Origin: Treponema brennaborense
Lineage (GTDB): Bacteria > Spirochaetota > Spirochaetia > Treponematales > Treponemataceae
DNA: 64,000 nt
Assembly: GCA_023666275.1 (NCBI GenBank)
Contig: JAMPCJ010000007.1
Coordinates: forward strand, 1 to 64,000
Direction of reading: 5' to 3'
Numbering within the stretch: the first letter of the stretch is position 1; each line of letters begins with the position of its first letter. Shown one piece after another: positions 8,816 through 17,782 of the stretch. The translations under genes and the position numbers were made by a program. The notes under the pieces were generated by a model, which saw nothing but the letters and a program-made list of their open reading frames with translations, was not told the DNA's origin and did no database searches.

Positions 8816-10087
8816 ATGCTCGATTTAAAATTTATCAGGGATAATCTCGAAGCAGTAAAAAAGAATATTGCAAACAGGAACATGAACGCCGACGCGGATC
8901 TCGTTGTACGGCTGTTTGAAGAAAGAACGGCACTCGTAACGCGGCTCCAAACGCTTCAGCAGCAGCGCAACGAAAACGCCGCCAAAATGAAAGGCAAACT
9001 TTCCGCGGAAGAACGGCAGCAGCTGATAGAAGAAGGAAAAACGCTCAAGGAACAAATCGGCGCATGCGAAAAAACCCTTGCGGAAACAGAAGCGCAGCTT
9101 AACGCAGAAGCCGCGAAAATCCCCAATATGGCGCATCCGCAGTCGCCTGTCGGTTTTGTGGACAGCGAAAATCTCGAAGTAAAACGCGTCGGCACGCCGA
9201 CGGTGTTTGCGTTTCCGCCCAAAGACCATGTCCAAATCGGAAAGGATCTCGATCTCATCGATTTCGACGAAGCGACAAAAGTGTCCGGCAACAAATTTTA
9301 TTATCTGAAAAACGAAGCCGTATTTTTGGAACAGGCGCTGGTTTTGTACGCACTGAACATTCTCCGCAAACACGGCTTTACTCCGTTTATCACGCCGGAT
9401 ATCGCGCGGGAAGAAATATTGCAGGGAATCGGTTTTAATCCGCGCGGGAACGAATCGAATGTGTACGCAATCGAAGACGAACACGCCTGCCTCGTGGCAA
9501 CGGCGGAGATAACGCTCGGCGGCTATCATGCCGGCGAGATTCTCGAAAAAGCAAGCCTTCCGCGCATGTACTGCGGACTTTCGCACTGCTTCCGCAAAGA
9601 AGCCGGCGCCGCGGGGCAGTTTTCCAAAGGATTGTACCGCGTGCATCAGTTTACGAAACTGGAAATGTTTGTGTACTGCCTGCCGGAGCAGTCCGACAAA
9701 CTGCACGAAAAACTGCGCCTGATTGAAGAAGAAATATTCGGCGGACTGGGAATTCCGTTCCGCGTGGTCGATACGTGCACCGGAGATCTCGGTGCGCCTG
9801 CCTACAGAAAATGGGATTTGGAAGCCTGGATGCCCGGCCGCGGGGACTGGGGCGAAGTAACTTCGACATCCAACTGCACAGATTTCCAGGCGCGGCGGCT
9901 GAATGTCCGCTACAAAGACGACGACGGAAAGAACAAATACGTCCACATGCTCAACGGAACCGCCGTTGCCGTATCGCGGGCGCTGGTGGCGATTCTCGAA
10001 AACTTTCAGAACGCAGACGGTTCCGTTACGGTTCCGCAGGCGCTTGTCCCCTACTGCGGGTTCGACCGCATAGCAAGCCGCGGATAA
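8816..10087 (+). CDS. serS: Seryl-tRNA synthetase
   Basis: SerRS charges tRNA-Ser (and the selenocysteine tRNA) with serine. The N-terminal ~105 residues form the long antiparallel coiled-coil arm that grips the tRNA long variable arm. The class II catalytic core follows with motif 2 around FRKEAGAAGQFSKGLYRVHQF and motif 3 near the C-terminus (NGTAVAVSRALVAILEN). Length of 423 residues is normal. The start MLDLKFIRDN is the canonical SerRS start and follows an AAGAAGG element. It may be co-transcribed with the SIMPL lipoprotein gene upstream. Confidence 0.97.
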   Translation: MLDLKFIRDNLEAVKKNIANRNMNADADLVVRLFEERTALVTRLQTLQQQRNENAAKMKGKLSAEERQQLIEEGKTLKEQIGACEKTLAETEAQLNAEAAKIPNMAHPQSPVGFVDSENLEVKRVGTPTVFAFPPKDHVQIGKDLDLIDFDEATKVSGNKFYYLKNEAVFLEQALVLYALNILRKHGFTPFITPDIAREEILQGIGFNPRGNESNVYAIEDEHACLVATAEITLGGYHAGEILEKASLPRMYCGLSHCFRKEAGAAGQFSKGLYRVHQFTKLEMFVYCLPEQSDKLHEKLRLIEEEIFGGLGIPFRVVDTCTGDLGAPAYRKWDLEAWMPGRGDWGEVTSTSNCTDFQARRLNVRYKDDDGKNKYVHMLNGTAVAVSRALVAILENFQNADGSVTVPQALVPYCGFDRIASRG

Positions 10088-10124
10088 AACAGCCGCACGC
10101 CGCCACGGGAACGGACAAACCTGC

Positions 10125-11270
10125 ATGAAAAAAACAGCAAATTACGCGCGCCCTATTTTTCTTTTACTGCTCTTTATAACCTGCATTCTTGCCGCGACCG
10201 TGCTGAAAGTAACCTCGACCGTTATTCTGCCGATTGTTATTGCCGTTTTGGTATCACTCGTTTTCGAACCGATTGTTACGGCGATGAACAAACGGTTTCA
10301 TATTCCATGGCTGCTCGGCATTATCATAATACTCGGCATTGTCGCAACGGCAATAACGATTATCGGCAGCATTTTGTTTACAAGCCTGAAAGCGATATTA
10401 TTGCAGTACCCGAAGTACGAAGAACGCTTTATTACGATTTATCAAATCATCGCGAACTTGTATAACCTTTCGTACAACGAAAGCGCTTCTCTGTTTCAAA
10501 ACTTATGGGAACAGCTCGGCATCAGAAATTTCATACAAAACTTTGCGCTGACGTTTTCCAACAATATCGTAAGCCTTATCCGCAATTTTTTGATGATCTG
10601 CCTTTTCAGCATTTTCTTTTTAATGGAATTGCAGCTTTTCCGCGTAAAGCTGCGCTATGCGTTTGAAACCGCCATGCAGGACAGAATAGTCAACATTATT
10701 TCCGATATTATCAAGCAGGTTTCGCATTATATTTCGATAAAATTTTACACATCGCTGGCAACGGGAATTCTCGTATATTTCGGCACGCTTGCAATCGGCT
10801 TGGATTTTCCGATTGTCTGGGGCTTTTTGGCGTTCATAGCGAATTTCATACCGACATTCGGATCGATATTTTCCGGCGTTATCACGGTGCTGTTTGCGCT
10901 GCTCCAGTTCTGGCCGGAATCCCTGCAAATTGTTCTTACCGGCATACTGATGCTGGGCGTCAATATGGTCATCGGCAATTTTCTCGAACCGCGCATACAG
11001 GGCGCAAACCTCGGACTTTCGCCGTTTTTTATCATTGCCTCGCTGTCTGTATGGGGCTGGCTGTGCGGCTTTGCGGGAATGGTAATCGCCGTGCCGATGA
11101 CGGTTATACTGAAAATAATCTGCGAAAACGTTTCTTTCCTGCGCCCCGTTTCCGTTTTGATGGGAAGCAGTCCGCCGCCGCATCAGGCGGAAACGCAGAC
11201 GCCGCCGCATGCCGAACAAAACAGCGGCGAAGCGGAAGCAGACGAACACGGAGAACACGAACCCGCATAA
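10125..11270 (+). CDS. AI-2E (PerM/YdiK) family transporter
   Basis: The 381-residue integral membrane protein has about seven to eight hydrophobic segments, starting with two close helices at residues ~8-55. It has the family-typical extramembrane middle part and the conserved C-terminal region (FLEPRIQGANLGLSP, then hydrophobic segments). Members export diverse small molecules, and some act as Na+/H+ antiporters; substrate is not predictable. The C-terminal tail (last ~35 residues) is charged and low-complexity with many Glu, His and Pro, a tail lineage-specific and probably cytoplasmic. It lies 37 bp after serS. Confidence 0.88.
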   Translation: MKKTANYARPIFLLLLFITCILAATVLKVTSTVILPIVIAVLVSLVFEPIVTAMNKRFHIPWLLGIIIILGIVATAITIIGSILFTSLKAILLQYPKYEERFITIYQIIANLYNLSYNESASLFQNLWEQLGIRNFIQNFALTFSNNIVSLIRNFLMICLFSIFFLMELQLFRVKLRYAFETAMQDRIVNIISDIIKQVSHYISIKFYTSLATGILVYFGTLAIGLDFPIVWGFLAFIANFIPTFGSIFSGVITVLFALLQFWPESLQIVLTGILMLGVNMVIGNFLEPRIQGANLGLSPFFIIASLSVWGWLCGFAGMVIAVPMTVILKIICENVSFLRPVSVLMGSSPPPHQAETQTPPHAEQNSGEAEADEHGEHEPA

Positions 11271-11428
11271 CGCATAATGCCGCGCTTCGCACTGCCGCGG
11301 CAGCTTCGGAAATCCGCGAAAATCCGCAGCGAACAGCGAACAACAAAGAAGAAAACAGAGAAACGATACTTTCATGCATTCGAAAACAAAAATCGAAAAA
11401 CAAAAAAAATCATATATACGGAGTGGCT

Positions 11429-13165
11429 ATGTTTAAACCGCAGCTTATTTCCAGTTTAAAACAGTACGATGCAAAAACATTTGCCGCGGACTGCACCGCA
11501 GGCGTAATAGTCGGCATTGTGGCGCTGCCGCTGGCAATCGCGTTTGCCATTGCATCGGACGTAAATCCGGCGGCGGGATTGTTCACCGCGATTATCGGCG
11601 GCTTCTGCATTTCCGCATTCGGCGGCTCGACCGTGCAGATAGGCGGCCCAACAGGCGCATTTGCCGTGATTGTGTACAGCATTACCGCGCAGTTCGGGCT
11701 TTCGGGACTGGCGGCGGCAACGCTGATTGCAGGCGTCATTCTTATTTTGCTCGGCATTTTCAAAATGGGCGGTCTTGTCAAATTCATTCCGTATACAATC
11801 GTTACCGGCTTTACCGCCGGCATTGCCGTTACCATTGCGGGCGGGCAGATCGGCGACTTTTTGGGACTGGCGCCCGATTTTAGCGTGCCGATTGCCGTGC
11901 TCGGAAAAACATACTCCAAAATGCCGGGCGATTTTCTGCCGAAAATCATCGTGTACGCACGATTCATCGGCACGGCAAACCCGTATTCGGTTATTATGGC
12001 GTCCTGCTGTCTGGCGTTTATTTTTATCTGGTCCAAATTCGTCAAAAAAATCCCCGGCGCGTTTATCGCAATCCTCGGCGCCACGATTGTTTCCGTTGTT
12101 CTCGAAAAAACGCTCGGACTGAAAACCGATACGATCGGATTTTTCGCGGACGGCAGACCGCATTTTTCCATTCCCAGCGCCCTGCCCGCGGCGCAGCTTC
12201 CCGACTTCAGCCTCGATACAATCCGCGCCGTGTTTCCGTCGGCGGTGTCGATTGCGGTGCTCGCCGCCATAGAATCGCTTTTGAGCGCCGTGGTGGCGGA
12301 CGGCATGACGGGGCAGAAACACAATTCCGACACGGAACTGATTGCGCAGGGCATTGCCAATATCGCCTCGCCGCTGTTCGGCGGCATTCCCGCAACAGGA
12401 GCTATCGCGCGGACGGCGACAAACATCAAAAACGGCGGCAAAACGCCCGTCGCCGGCATAATCCACGCGCTGACATTGCTTTTGATTTTATTGTTTCTCG
12501 GAAAATACGCCGCCTATATTCCCATGGCGGCGCTGGCGGCGGTGCTCATTCACGTGGCATGGAACATGGCGGGATTTCCCGCAATCCGCTCGCTTGTCAA
12601 AGGGCAGAAATCGGACACGACCGTGTTTCTCGTTACCTTTTTGATTACCGTTTTTATCGATTTGACCGCTGCGATCGAAACGGGGCTCGGCTTTGCGGCG
12701 TTCTTTTTTATCAAAAAAATGATCGATCTTTCGGAAGTGCAGAACAAGCGCGAAGTACTCACGGGCGGCATTGCGCCCTCGAACGCTGCCGGCGATGCGG
12801 CGGAACCCTCGCCCGATATTCCCGACGGCGTGCTGGTGTACGAAATAGACGGACCGCTTTTTTTCGGCACGGTGCGCAAATTCGAAATTGCCGTGGAAAA
12901 AGCGGGCGTGCGCTGCAAAGCGCTGATTCTGCGCATGCGGAACACCATATATCTGGACGCAGGCGGATTAAAAGCGCTCGAACAGGCGCTCGATTCCGCA
13001 GCGCGCAAAGGCATGCATATTATTCTCAGCGGCATTCACACGCAGCCGTTTCTGCTGTGCGAAAAAACGGGCATGGCGGACAAAATAGGACGCGAAAATA
13101 TCTGCGCGAATATTCACGATGCGCTGGAGCGCGCGCGGGAAATTATCGGCGCCGAAAGAAAATAG
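11429..13165 (+). CDS. SulP-family anion transporter with STAS domain
   Basis: SulP proteins are inner-membrane anion transporters or exchangers (sulfate, bicarbonate, dicarboxylates). The 578-residue protein has the SulP membrane core with AGVIVGIVALPLAIAFAIAS near the N-terminus and the GGPTGAF-type motif at about residues 72-80. A C-terminal STAS domain spans about residues 460-570 (FFGTVRKFE to GMADKIG). The ATG at 11429 gives the classical start and follows a GGAGTGG element; sequence further upstream in frame overlaps the AI-2E gene. The substrate is unknown. The repeat-rich gap follows it. Confidence 0.92.
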   Translation: MFKPQLISSLKQYDAKTFAADCTAGVIVGIVALPLAIAFAIASDVNPAAGLFTAIIGGFCISAFGGSTVQIGGPTGAFAVIVYSITAQFGLSGLAAATLIAGVILILLGIFKMGGLVKFIPYTIVTGFTAGIAVTIAGGQIGDFLGLAPDFSVPIAVLGKTYSKMPGDFLPKIIVYARFIGTANPYSVIMASCCLAFIFIWSKFVKKIPGAFIAILGATIVSVVLEKTLGLKTDTIGFFADGRPHFSIPSALPAAQLPDFSLDTIRAVFPSAVSIAVLAAIESLLSAVVADGMTGQKHNSDTELIAQGIANIASPLFGGIPATGAIARTATNIKNGGKTPVAGIIHALTLLLILLFLGKYAAYIPMAALAAVLIHVAWNMAGFPAIRSLVKGQKSDTTVFLVTFLITVFIDLTAAIETGLGFAAFFFIKKMIDLSEVQNKREVLTGGIAPSNAAGDAAEPSPDIPDGVLVYEIDGPLFFGTVRKFEIAVEKAGVRCKALILRMRNTIYLDAGGLKALEQALDSAARKGMHIILSGIHTQPFLLCEKTGMADKIGRENICANIHDALERAREIIGAERK

Positions 13166-13174
13166 CAGACAGCG

Positions 13175-13528
13175 CGGTGCGGGCGCTTTGTCAGCCGTAC
13201 AAAGCCCGTCTTTTTTGAATCTGCGGGCTTTGCATGAATGACAAAGCCCGACTTTTGCGAATTTGCGGACTTTGTCGGAATGACAATGCCCGTCTTCACG
13301 CGGTGCGGGCGTTCTGCACAAGCGGCAAAGCGCGTCTTCACGCGGAGCGGACGCTTTGTCAGCCGTACAAAGCGCGTCTTTTTTGAATCTGCGGTGTTTG
13401 TCGGAATGACAAAGCCCGTCTTTTGCGAATTTGCGGACTTTGCATGAATGACAATGCGCGACTTCTGCGAATTTGCGGGCTTTGCATGAATGACAAAGCC
13501 CGTCTTCACGTGATGCGGGCGCGCCGTG
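13175..13528. repeat. Degenerate ~42-bp tandem repeat array
   Basis: About eight imperfect copies of a unit of roughly 40-42 bp follow the SulP gene, recognisable by AAAGCCCGTCTT, GCGAATTTGCGG and GGAATGACAA blocks. Half-units are swapped between copies (TTTTGCGAATTTGCGG against TTCACGCGGTGCGGGC). Possible translations are repetitive in several frames, so I treat it as non-coding repeat, not a gene. Confidence 0.8.
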
Positions 13529-13674
13529 TCATTGCGAGGAGAACGCGCAGCGTTCGACGAAGCAATCCACCGCTTCGTGTCGTTTTGCGCAAGGAAGTTT
13601 ATTTTACATCGTTGCTTTCGCAACGCGGCAATACGCTCGATAGATTGCTTCAGCGCTAACGCGCTTCGCAATGA
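13529..13674. mobile_element. MITE-like palindromic element (146 bp)
   Basis: Ends are matching inverted repeats: TCATTGCGA (13529-13537) with TCGCAATGA (13666-13674), and inside them GAAGCAATC (13559-13567) with GATTGCTTC (13643-13651). No transposase is encoded. This resembles the small palindromic repeats widespread in bacterial intergenic DNA. A degenerate relative of one end is seen at about 16420-16450. Confidence 0.6.
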
Positions 13675-13740
13675 GTTGTCCGCTTTCAGCGGACTTACGA
13701 GTTTTCGTCAGTACAAAGCACTGCCGAAAACTCGCCGGAG
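13675..13740. repeat. Dispersed double-hairpin repeat, copy 1
   Basis: TCCGCT-TTC-AGCGGA is followed by CGAGTTTTC ... GAAAACTCG. The same two-hairpin layout recurs at about 24530-24585 with a different second loop. The remaining gap to 13840 holds another fragment of the tandem-repeat family (about 13744-13790) and no gene. Confidence 0.6.
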
Positions 13741-13840
13741 TGCTTCACGCGGTGCGGGCGTTCTGTCAAACGTACAATGCCCGTCTTTTGCGGAATGTGC
13801 CCGCGCCGCCTGCGGACACATTCCGCGCTTGCGGCGGGTT

Positions 13841-16267
13841 TTACGGATTCAGCACAACGTCCGTTATTTCAACGGTGCTGTTGTAGTATTTGCTGCCGTC
13901 GTTATACACATTATTGCTCGTGCCCTGCGGCGCTTGATTATTGCTGACAGTGCCGCCGCAAATCGAACAAATACCGCCACTGCTTATATATATGCCGCCG
14001 CCTTTTGCGGTGGAACCTACCGCTTTGTTGTTTTCTATGGTGCCGCCGTTCATAAGAAAACTGCCGCTTTTTACATACACGCCGCCGCCGAAACCGTCAT
14101 GAGCGGTGCCGTCGGAAGAAGCACTCGCGGAACCGGCGGTATTGTTTTGTATATACCCGCCGTTCATGATAAACATTGCGTTGCTGTCAATGACAACCGC
14201 GCCGCCATCGCCCAATTCGTTCAGGCAGTCTTTTATGGTGCTGCCGTCTTTCATGACAAACGACGCAGGCCATCCGTTGTTGCTGCCGCTTACCAGCACG
14301 GCGGCGGTTTTCGACGTAAAGCCGCAGATTTCAGACTTGCCTTCCAGCCAGAACGAGCCGCCCGCATCGACTTTTACCACGTTCTGCACAACGCCGCTCG
14401 CCCCGCTGCCGCGGGAAAGCGAAATGTTTTTCAGGACGAGAGTGCCGCCGCTCGCTACCGAAAATACGACCGCCGAAGGATCGTCGGCGGAAACGGAAAT
14501 TGTCTTCTGCGAATTTTCGGGCGCTTCCAGCGTCAGTGTTTTGCCTGCGGGAACCGTAATTGCGGGCGTGCCGTTCAAACCTGCGGGAACCGCGATACTT
14601 ATTTTGCCGTCGCCGGAAACCTCAATCTTCACGCCATCGGCAACAGCAGCGTCCTTCAAAGCGTCTTGTATAACGCTTGCGGCATCGGACTTTTTGCAGA
14701 GTTTGCCCTCGCTGTCAATATAATAATCGTCTTTGTCTGCAAGCGCGAATCTTTCGGCTTGCACGGAAACGCCGTCTGCCGCGGTGAGGATAGTATCTCC
14801 TTCGGAGAAATCGCTCCCCAGCGCGATAGTAGCAACAATAGAGGCATCGGCGGCAGTCAATTCGCCTGCCACGCAGATGGAGCCGCCAGTGGAAAGACTC
14901 AACTGAGAGTCAATAACCGTGCTGCCGGATATAGTCATGCTCTTTATCTGCACCTTACCGGTATTGCCGCTTATTTCACAGTCGGCAATGGCAATGGATC
15001 CGGCTTTTATCAATAAAACATCACTGCTCGAGGCCTTGAAATTCTTGATGCTGCCGCCCGTAATTGAAATTTTGCCCGTGTTGGTTACATTGAAGATGAT
15101 GCAGTTTGTCGAATTGCCCTCAAGATTGATGTCGTCCAGTTCAAGAATGCTCGCCACCTCAAATAAGTAACCGCTGTATGAGGATTTGATTACCGTGTCT
15201 GCTCCCAAGCTTTTTACACGAATTGTCTTTTTGTCTGAAATTGTAATCTGATTTTTTTCTTCGGTTGTGCCGCTCACGTAAACGGTGTATTCGGTGTTCG
15301 ATTGGGAACAGACGTTCACTGCCGCATACAAGGTTTTAAACGGCGCAAATACGCTGCCGTTCCCCGTATCGCTGCCCGTGCCGCCGTCCACAAAAAACGT
15401 CGTCTGCGCAAAGGCTTGTACCAGCTCCGCCGTTACGGCAATTGTTCCGTCTGCGGCAATCGCGGGGCACGTGCCGCCGAGCCAGGTGTCGGTTGTCAGG
15501 TTTTCGAAAATGTTCACCGTTTCCGTAAACGAGTACAGGAGATCGCCTGCGGCATTGCAAAAGCGAAAGTCAAACTGATAGGCGCCGCAGGGCAGATCGC
15601 CGCTTAGCTGCGCCGCGTCGGCAGCCGAAACAGCAAAAGCGAATGTTTTGTCGGCGGCGCCGTTTCCCGCGCTTACGGGCTTTGCCTCAATTTTTACGGA
15701 TGCTATGCCGCTGCCGCTTTCTGCTTTGCACGAGAATGCAAAACTGCCCGTGCCGCCGTTCGTGCTTACGGGCTTGAGCACAATCGTTATGCCGGCGTTT
15801 TGTTCGGCGGTTACGGTTACGGTTTTTTCGCCCGCCAGCACTTTGTTCCCCGCGTCATCGCGGGCTTCGGCACCGACGGTGTATGTTCCCGCCGGAATAT
15901 CCGCACCAAAGCCGAGAACCGTAGCGGCGCCGCCTGTATCGCGCGTAATCTCGGCATCGGGTATGGTAACGGCGGGCTGCGCTCCCGCGGCGTTTTCCGC
16001 GGCGGGCGTAAACACAACTTGATATGCGAACGAATCGAGCGCCAGGCTCGGCACCGCGGATCGGGCGGCGTTTTGTGCGGACGATGCGGCGCGGGCAAGG
16101 CTTTGCGGCACCGCGCCCGAAAGCGCAATGTCCCCGCGCACCGACACGATTTCGGCGGCAGCTTGCGCGGACTGCGCGGCGTTTTCTTCAAAAGAACATG
16201 CACACAGCATCAGCGCGGCACACAGTGCGGCCGCAAGCGCCTGCGTCCGCTGCAAATATGTTTTCAT
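13841..16267 (-). CDS. Large surface-type lipoprotein with beta-helix repeats
   Basis: The 808-residue protein begins with a signal peptide ending in the lipobox LMLCAC. Residues ~30-310 look like Ig/beta-sandwich-type domains with internal repeats. From ~310 a right-handed beta-helix-like part follows, opening with FVDGGTGSDTGNGSVFAPFKTL and ending in several NGGxIxNN turns (YIQNNTAG, TIENNKAVG, TVSNNQAP), as in pectate-lyase-like or Pmp-like adhesins. Ligand is unknown. It is the last gene of a five-gene leftward block. Start: ATG at 16267 or 16270, behind GGGAG. A C9 tract in the coding direction (G9 at 16282-16290) lies directly upstream; see findings. Confidence 0.75.
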   Translation of the reverse strand: MKTYLQRTQALAAALCAALMLCACSFEENAAQSAQAAAEIVSVRGDIALSGAVPQSLARAASSAQNAARSAVPSLALDSFAYQVVFTPAAENAAGAQPAVTIPDAEITRDTGGAATVLGFGADIPAGTYTVGAEARDDAGNKVLAGEKTVTVTAEQNAGITIVLKPVSTNGGTGSFAFSCKAESGSGIASVKIEAKPVSAGNGAADKTFAFAVSAADAAQLSGDLPCGAYQFDFRFCNAAGDLLYSFTETVNIFENLTTDTWLGGTCPAIAADGTIAVTAELVQAFAQTTFFVDGGTGSDTGNGSVFAPFKTLYAAVNVCSQSNTEYTVYVSGTTEEKNQITISDKKTIRVKSLGADTVIKSSYSGYLFEVASILELDDINLEGNSTNCIIFNVTNTGKISITGGSIKNFKASSSDVLLIKAGSIAIADCEISGNTGKVQIKSMTISGSTVIDSQLSLSTGGSICVAGELTAADASIVATIALGSDFSEGDTILTAADGVSVQAERFALADKDDYYIDSEGKLCKKSDAASVIQDALKDAAVADGVKIEVSGDGKISIAVPAGLNGTPAITVPAGKTLTLEAPENSQKTISVSADDPSAVVFSVASGGTLVLKNISLSRGSGASGVVQNVVKVDAGGSFWLEGKSEICGFTSKTAAVLVSGSNNGWPASFVMKDGSTIKDCLNELGDGGAVVIDSNAMFIMNGGYIQNNTAGSASASSDGTAHDGFGGGVYVKSGSFLMNGGTIENNKAVGSTAKGGGIYISSGGICSICGGTVSNNQAPQGTSNNVYNDGSKYYNSTVEITDVVLNP

Positions 16268-16281
16268 CATAGTGCTCCCAT

Positions 16282-16290
16282 GGGGGGGGG
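16282..16290 (-). repeat. Homopolymer G9 (C9 in coding sense) at the lipoprotein start
   Basis: Nine consecutive G lie 12 bp upstream of the first possible ATG of the surface lipoprotein, next to its GGGAG ribosome-binding site. In the message this is a C9 run within the 5' leader. Confidence 0.85.
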
Positions 16291-16322
16291 AATGCGGTGA
16301 AGTCTGTTTCGAATATGCGTTC

Positions 16323-16328
16323 ATTATA
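16323..16328 (-). promoter_or_regulatory. -10 candidate for the surface lipoprotein
   Basis: A perfect TATAAT on the minus strand lies about 55 bp before the start codon; a second TATAAT is at 16361-16366. No good -35 is seen for either, so the assignment is tentative. The rest of 16329-16454 includes a fragment of a dispersed repeat. Confidence 0.35.
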
Positions 16329-16454
16329 CTGCCCCTGCTCTTTCTGCCGAGATATGCTTTATTATAGCCTGCCTGCCCGCGTTAGGCAATGAGTCGTCCG
16401 CACGGCGCGGGCGCGGGCTGTCATCGCGAGCGCAAGCGAAGCGATCCGGCGCCC

Positions 16455-17741
16455 TTACAAACCGAGTTCCGCGCCGGTATATTCCAGCGTAACGCCGTCG
16501 GCAAAGCCGTCGTAGTCTGCCGTAACGGCAATTCGATACGTCAAACTTCGGTAAATTTCATCGCCTTTCCAGCTGCTCGGAAATTGTATCGTATTGCCGT
16601 TTATGCTGCCGCCCGCGTCCGTTATCCTGTCGGAAATATCGGCGCCGTCAAGGAATACGCGCAGCATCCAGTCAAACTTATCCGTTGCCGCCGTGCCGTC
16701 CGCCGCTGCTGCATTCACGGTAAACGTGCCGCCGCCGGCATTCGCCGTGAATGTGAAGTTCGAAAATCCTGCAATTTCGACGGTATATTTTACCGCGTCT
16801 TCAAACCGCACCGTTGTTTCCGAAGAAAAGCCCGCTGCATCCGTCAGCGCAATAACGCAGGACGCCGCATCCGCAGCGGAAGCGTTTTCCGTTATGAGGC
16901 AGAACGGCTGCCAGCCTGCGCTCGGCTTGAACTGCGATTTTATCGAAGCGAATGCCGACGGCAGGCTGTCGGCATTGTACGGCTGTACAGCGGGCGCCGT
17001 TTCATCGCTCGGCGTGAATGACGGCGTTCCGTCGGCGGCAATCGCAACCTCATACTGCGTGCCGCCGATCGACAGCGATGCAATATCGCGATGAACAGAC
17101 GCAAGGTCGCTTTTCGGCGGCAGGGCAAACAGCAGCGCCGCGGCAACGGCATCGCTGCCGCGGTCCGCACAGCCGACGGCATACACCTGCGGCGGCTTTG
17201 TATCGCAGCGCAAATCAATCCGATACGGTTCAATCGGCACGGCGGAATCTTCATACTGCAGCGTTATGTCGACGGATATGTCTTTTTTATCCTGCGATTC
17301 GCGGGAAACAAGAAATGCGCGCGGATACGTAAGCAGAAGAACGGAGAAATCGGTTTCGTCCTGCACGACAGACACAGCCGCATCCGCAGCGCTTTCGACG
17401 GCAAACGAAAAATTCATGTTTTCCTGCGCCGTAAACTGCAAACGCTGCGGATTGCGCAGATACAGTTTTACGAGCGCGTCGGCATCGCCGGAGATATAAT
17501 CAATGCCCGCTTCGGGGCCGCCGTAAGATTCCGCGCACAATTCGTGCTTTACGACAGCGACGCTGTGCGTGCTGCGCTCGAAAAATCCGCGCACCGAGGC
17601 GTTGAATATGTCTTCATCCTGAGAACATGAACAAAAGCATGCAAGCGGCAAAAGTGCACCCAAGACAAATGCGCCGCCTGCTGCCGCAGAAAAATTTTTT
17701 CGTCCGCGCATGGTGTGTCTGCGTTTGAAAAAACGGATCAT
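16455..17741 (-). CDS. Exported lipoprotein of unknown function
   Basis: The 428-residue protein starts with a positively charged N-terminus, a hydrophobic segment and a lipobox-like FCSC at about residue 39, followed by QDED, so it is probably a lipoprotein. The rest reads as beta-rich modules with repeated strands such as VAVVKHELCAES and YTVEIAGFSNF; no catalytic motif is recognised. AAGGAGG precedes the ATG at 17741 at good distance. It sits between the barrel-like protein and the beta-helix lipoprotein in the same block, which suggests a shared surface function. Family unknown to me. Confidence 0.7.
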   Translation of the reverse strand: MIRFFKRRHTMRGRKNFSAAAGGAFVLGALLPLACFCSCSQDEDIFNASVRGFFERSTHSVAVVKHELCAESYGGPEAGIDYISGDADALVKLYLRNPQRLQFTAQENMNFSFAVESAADAAVSVVQDETDFSVLLLTYPRAFLVSRESQDKKDISVDITLQYEDSAVPIEPYRIDLRCDTKPPQVYAVGCADRGSDAVAAALLFALPPKSDLASVHRDIASLSIGGTQYEVAIAADGTPSFTPSDETAPAVQPYNADSLPSAFASIKSQFKPSAGWQPFCLITENASAADAASCVIALTDAAGFSSETTVRFEDAVKYTVEIAGFSNFTFTANAGGGTFTVNAAAADGTAATDKFDWMLRVFLDGADISDRITDAGGSINGNTIQFPSSWKGDEIYRSLTYRIAVTADYDGFADGVTLEYTGAELGL

Positions 17742-17782
17742 GTTCTCTTCCTCCTTAAAATGCGGCGCGAAAAATACGCGCG

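Noticed and set aside
8825-10126. 433-codon frame antisense to serS
   Set aside because: It overlaps serS completely; the translation has no recognisable domain and the composition of an antisense shadow.
11410-12459. 349-codon frame antisense to the SulP gene
   Set aside because: It is entirely opposite a well-supported transporter; its hydrophobic look is a reflection of that gene.
13175-13528. CRISPR array
   Set aside because: Units are degenerate and adjacent without unique spacers of constant length, and no cas genes are near.
13526-15016. 496-codon frame running through repeats into the lipoprotein gene
   Set aside because: The first part translates a mobile repeat and the rest is antisense to the lipoprotein.
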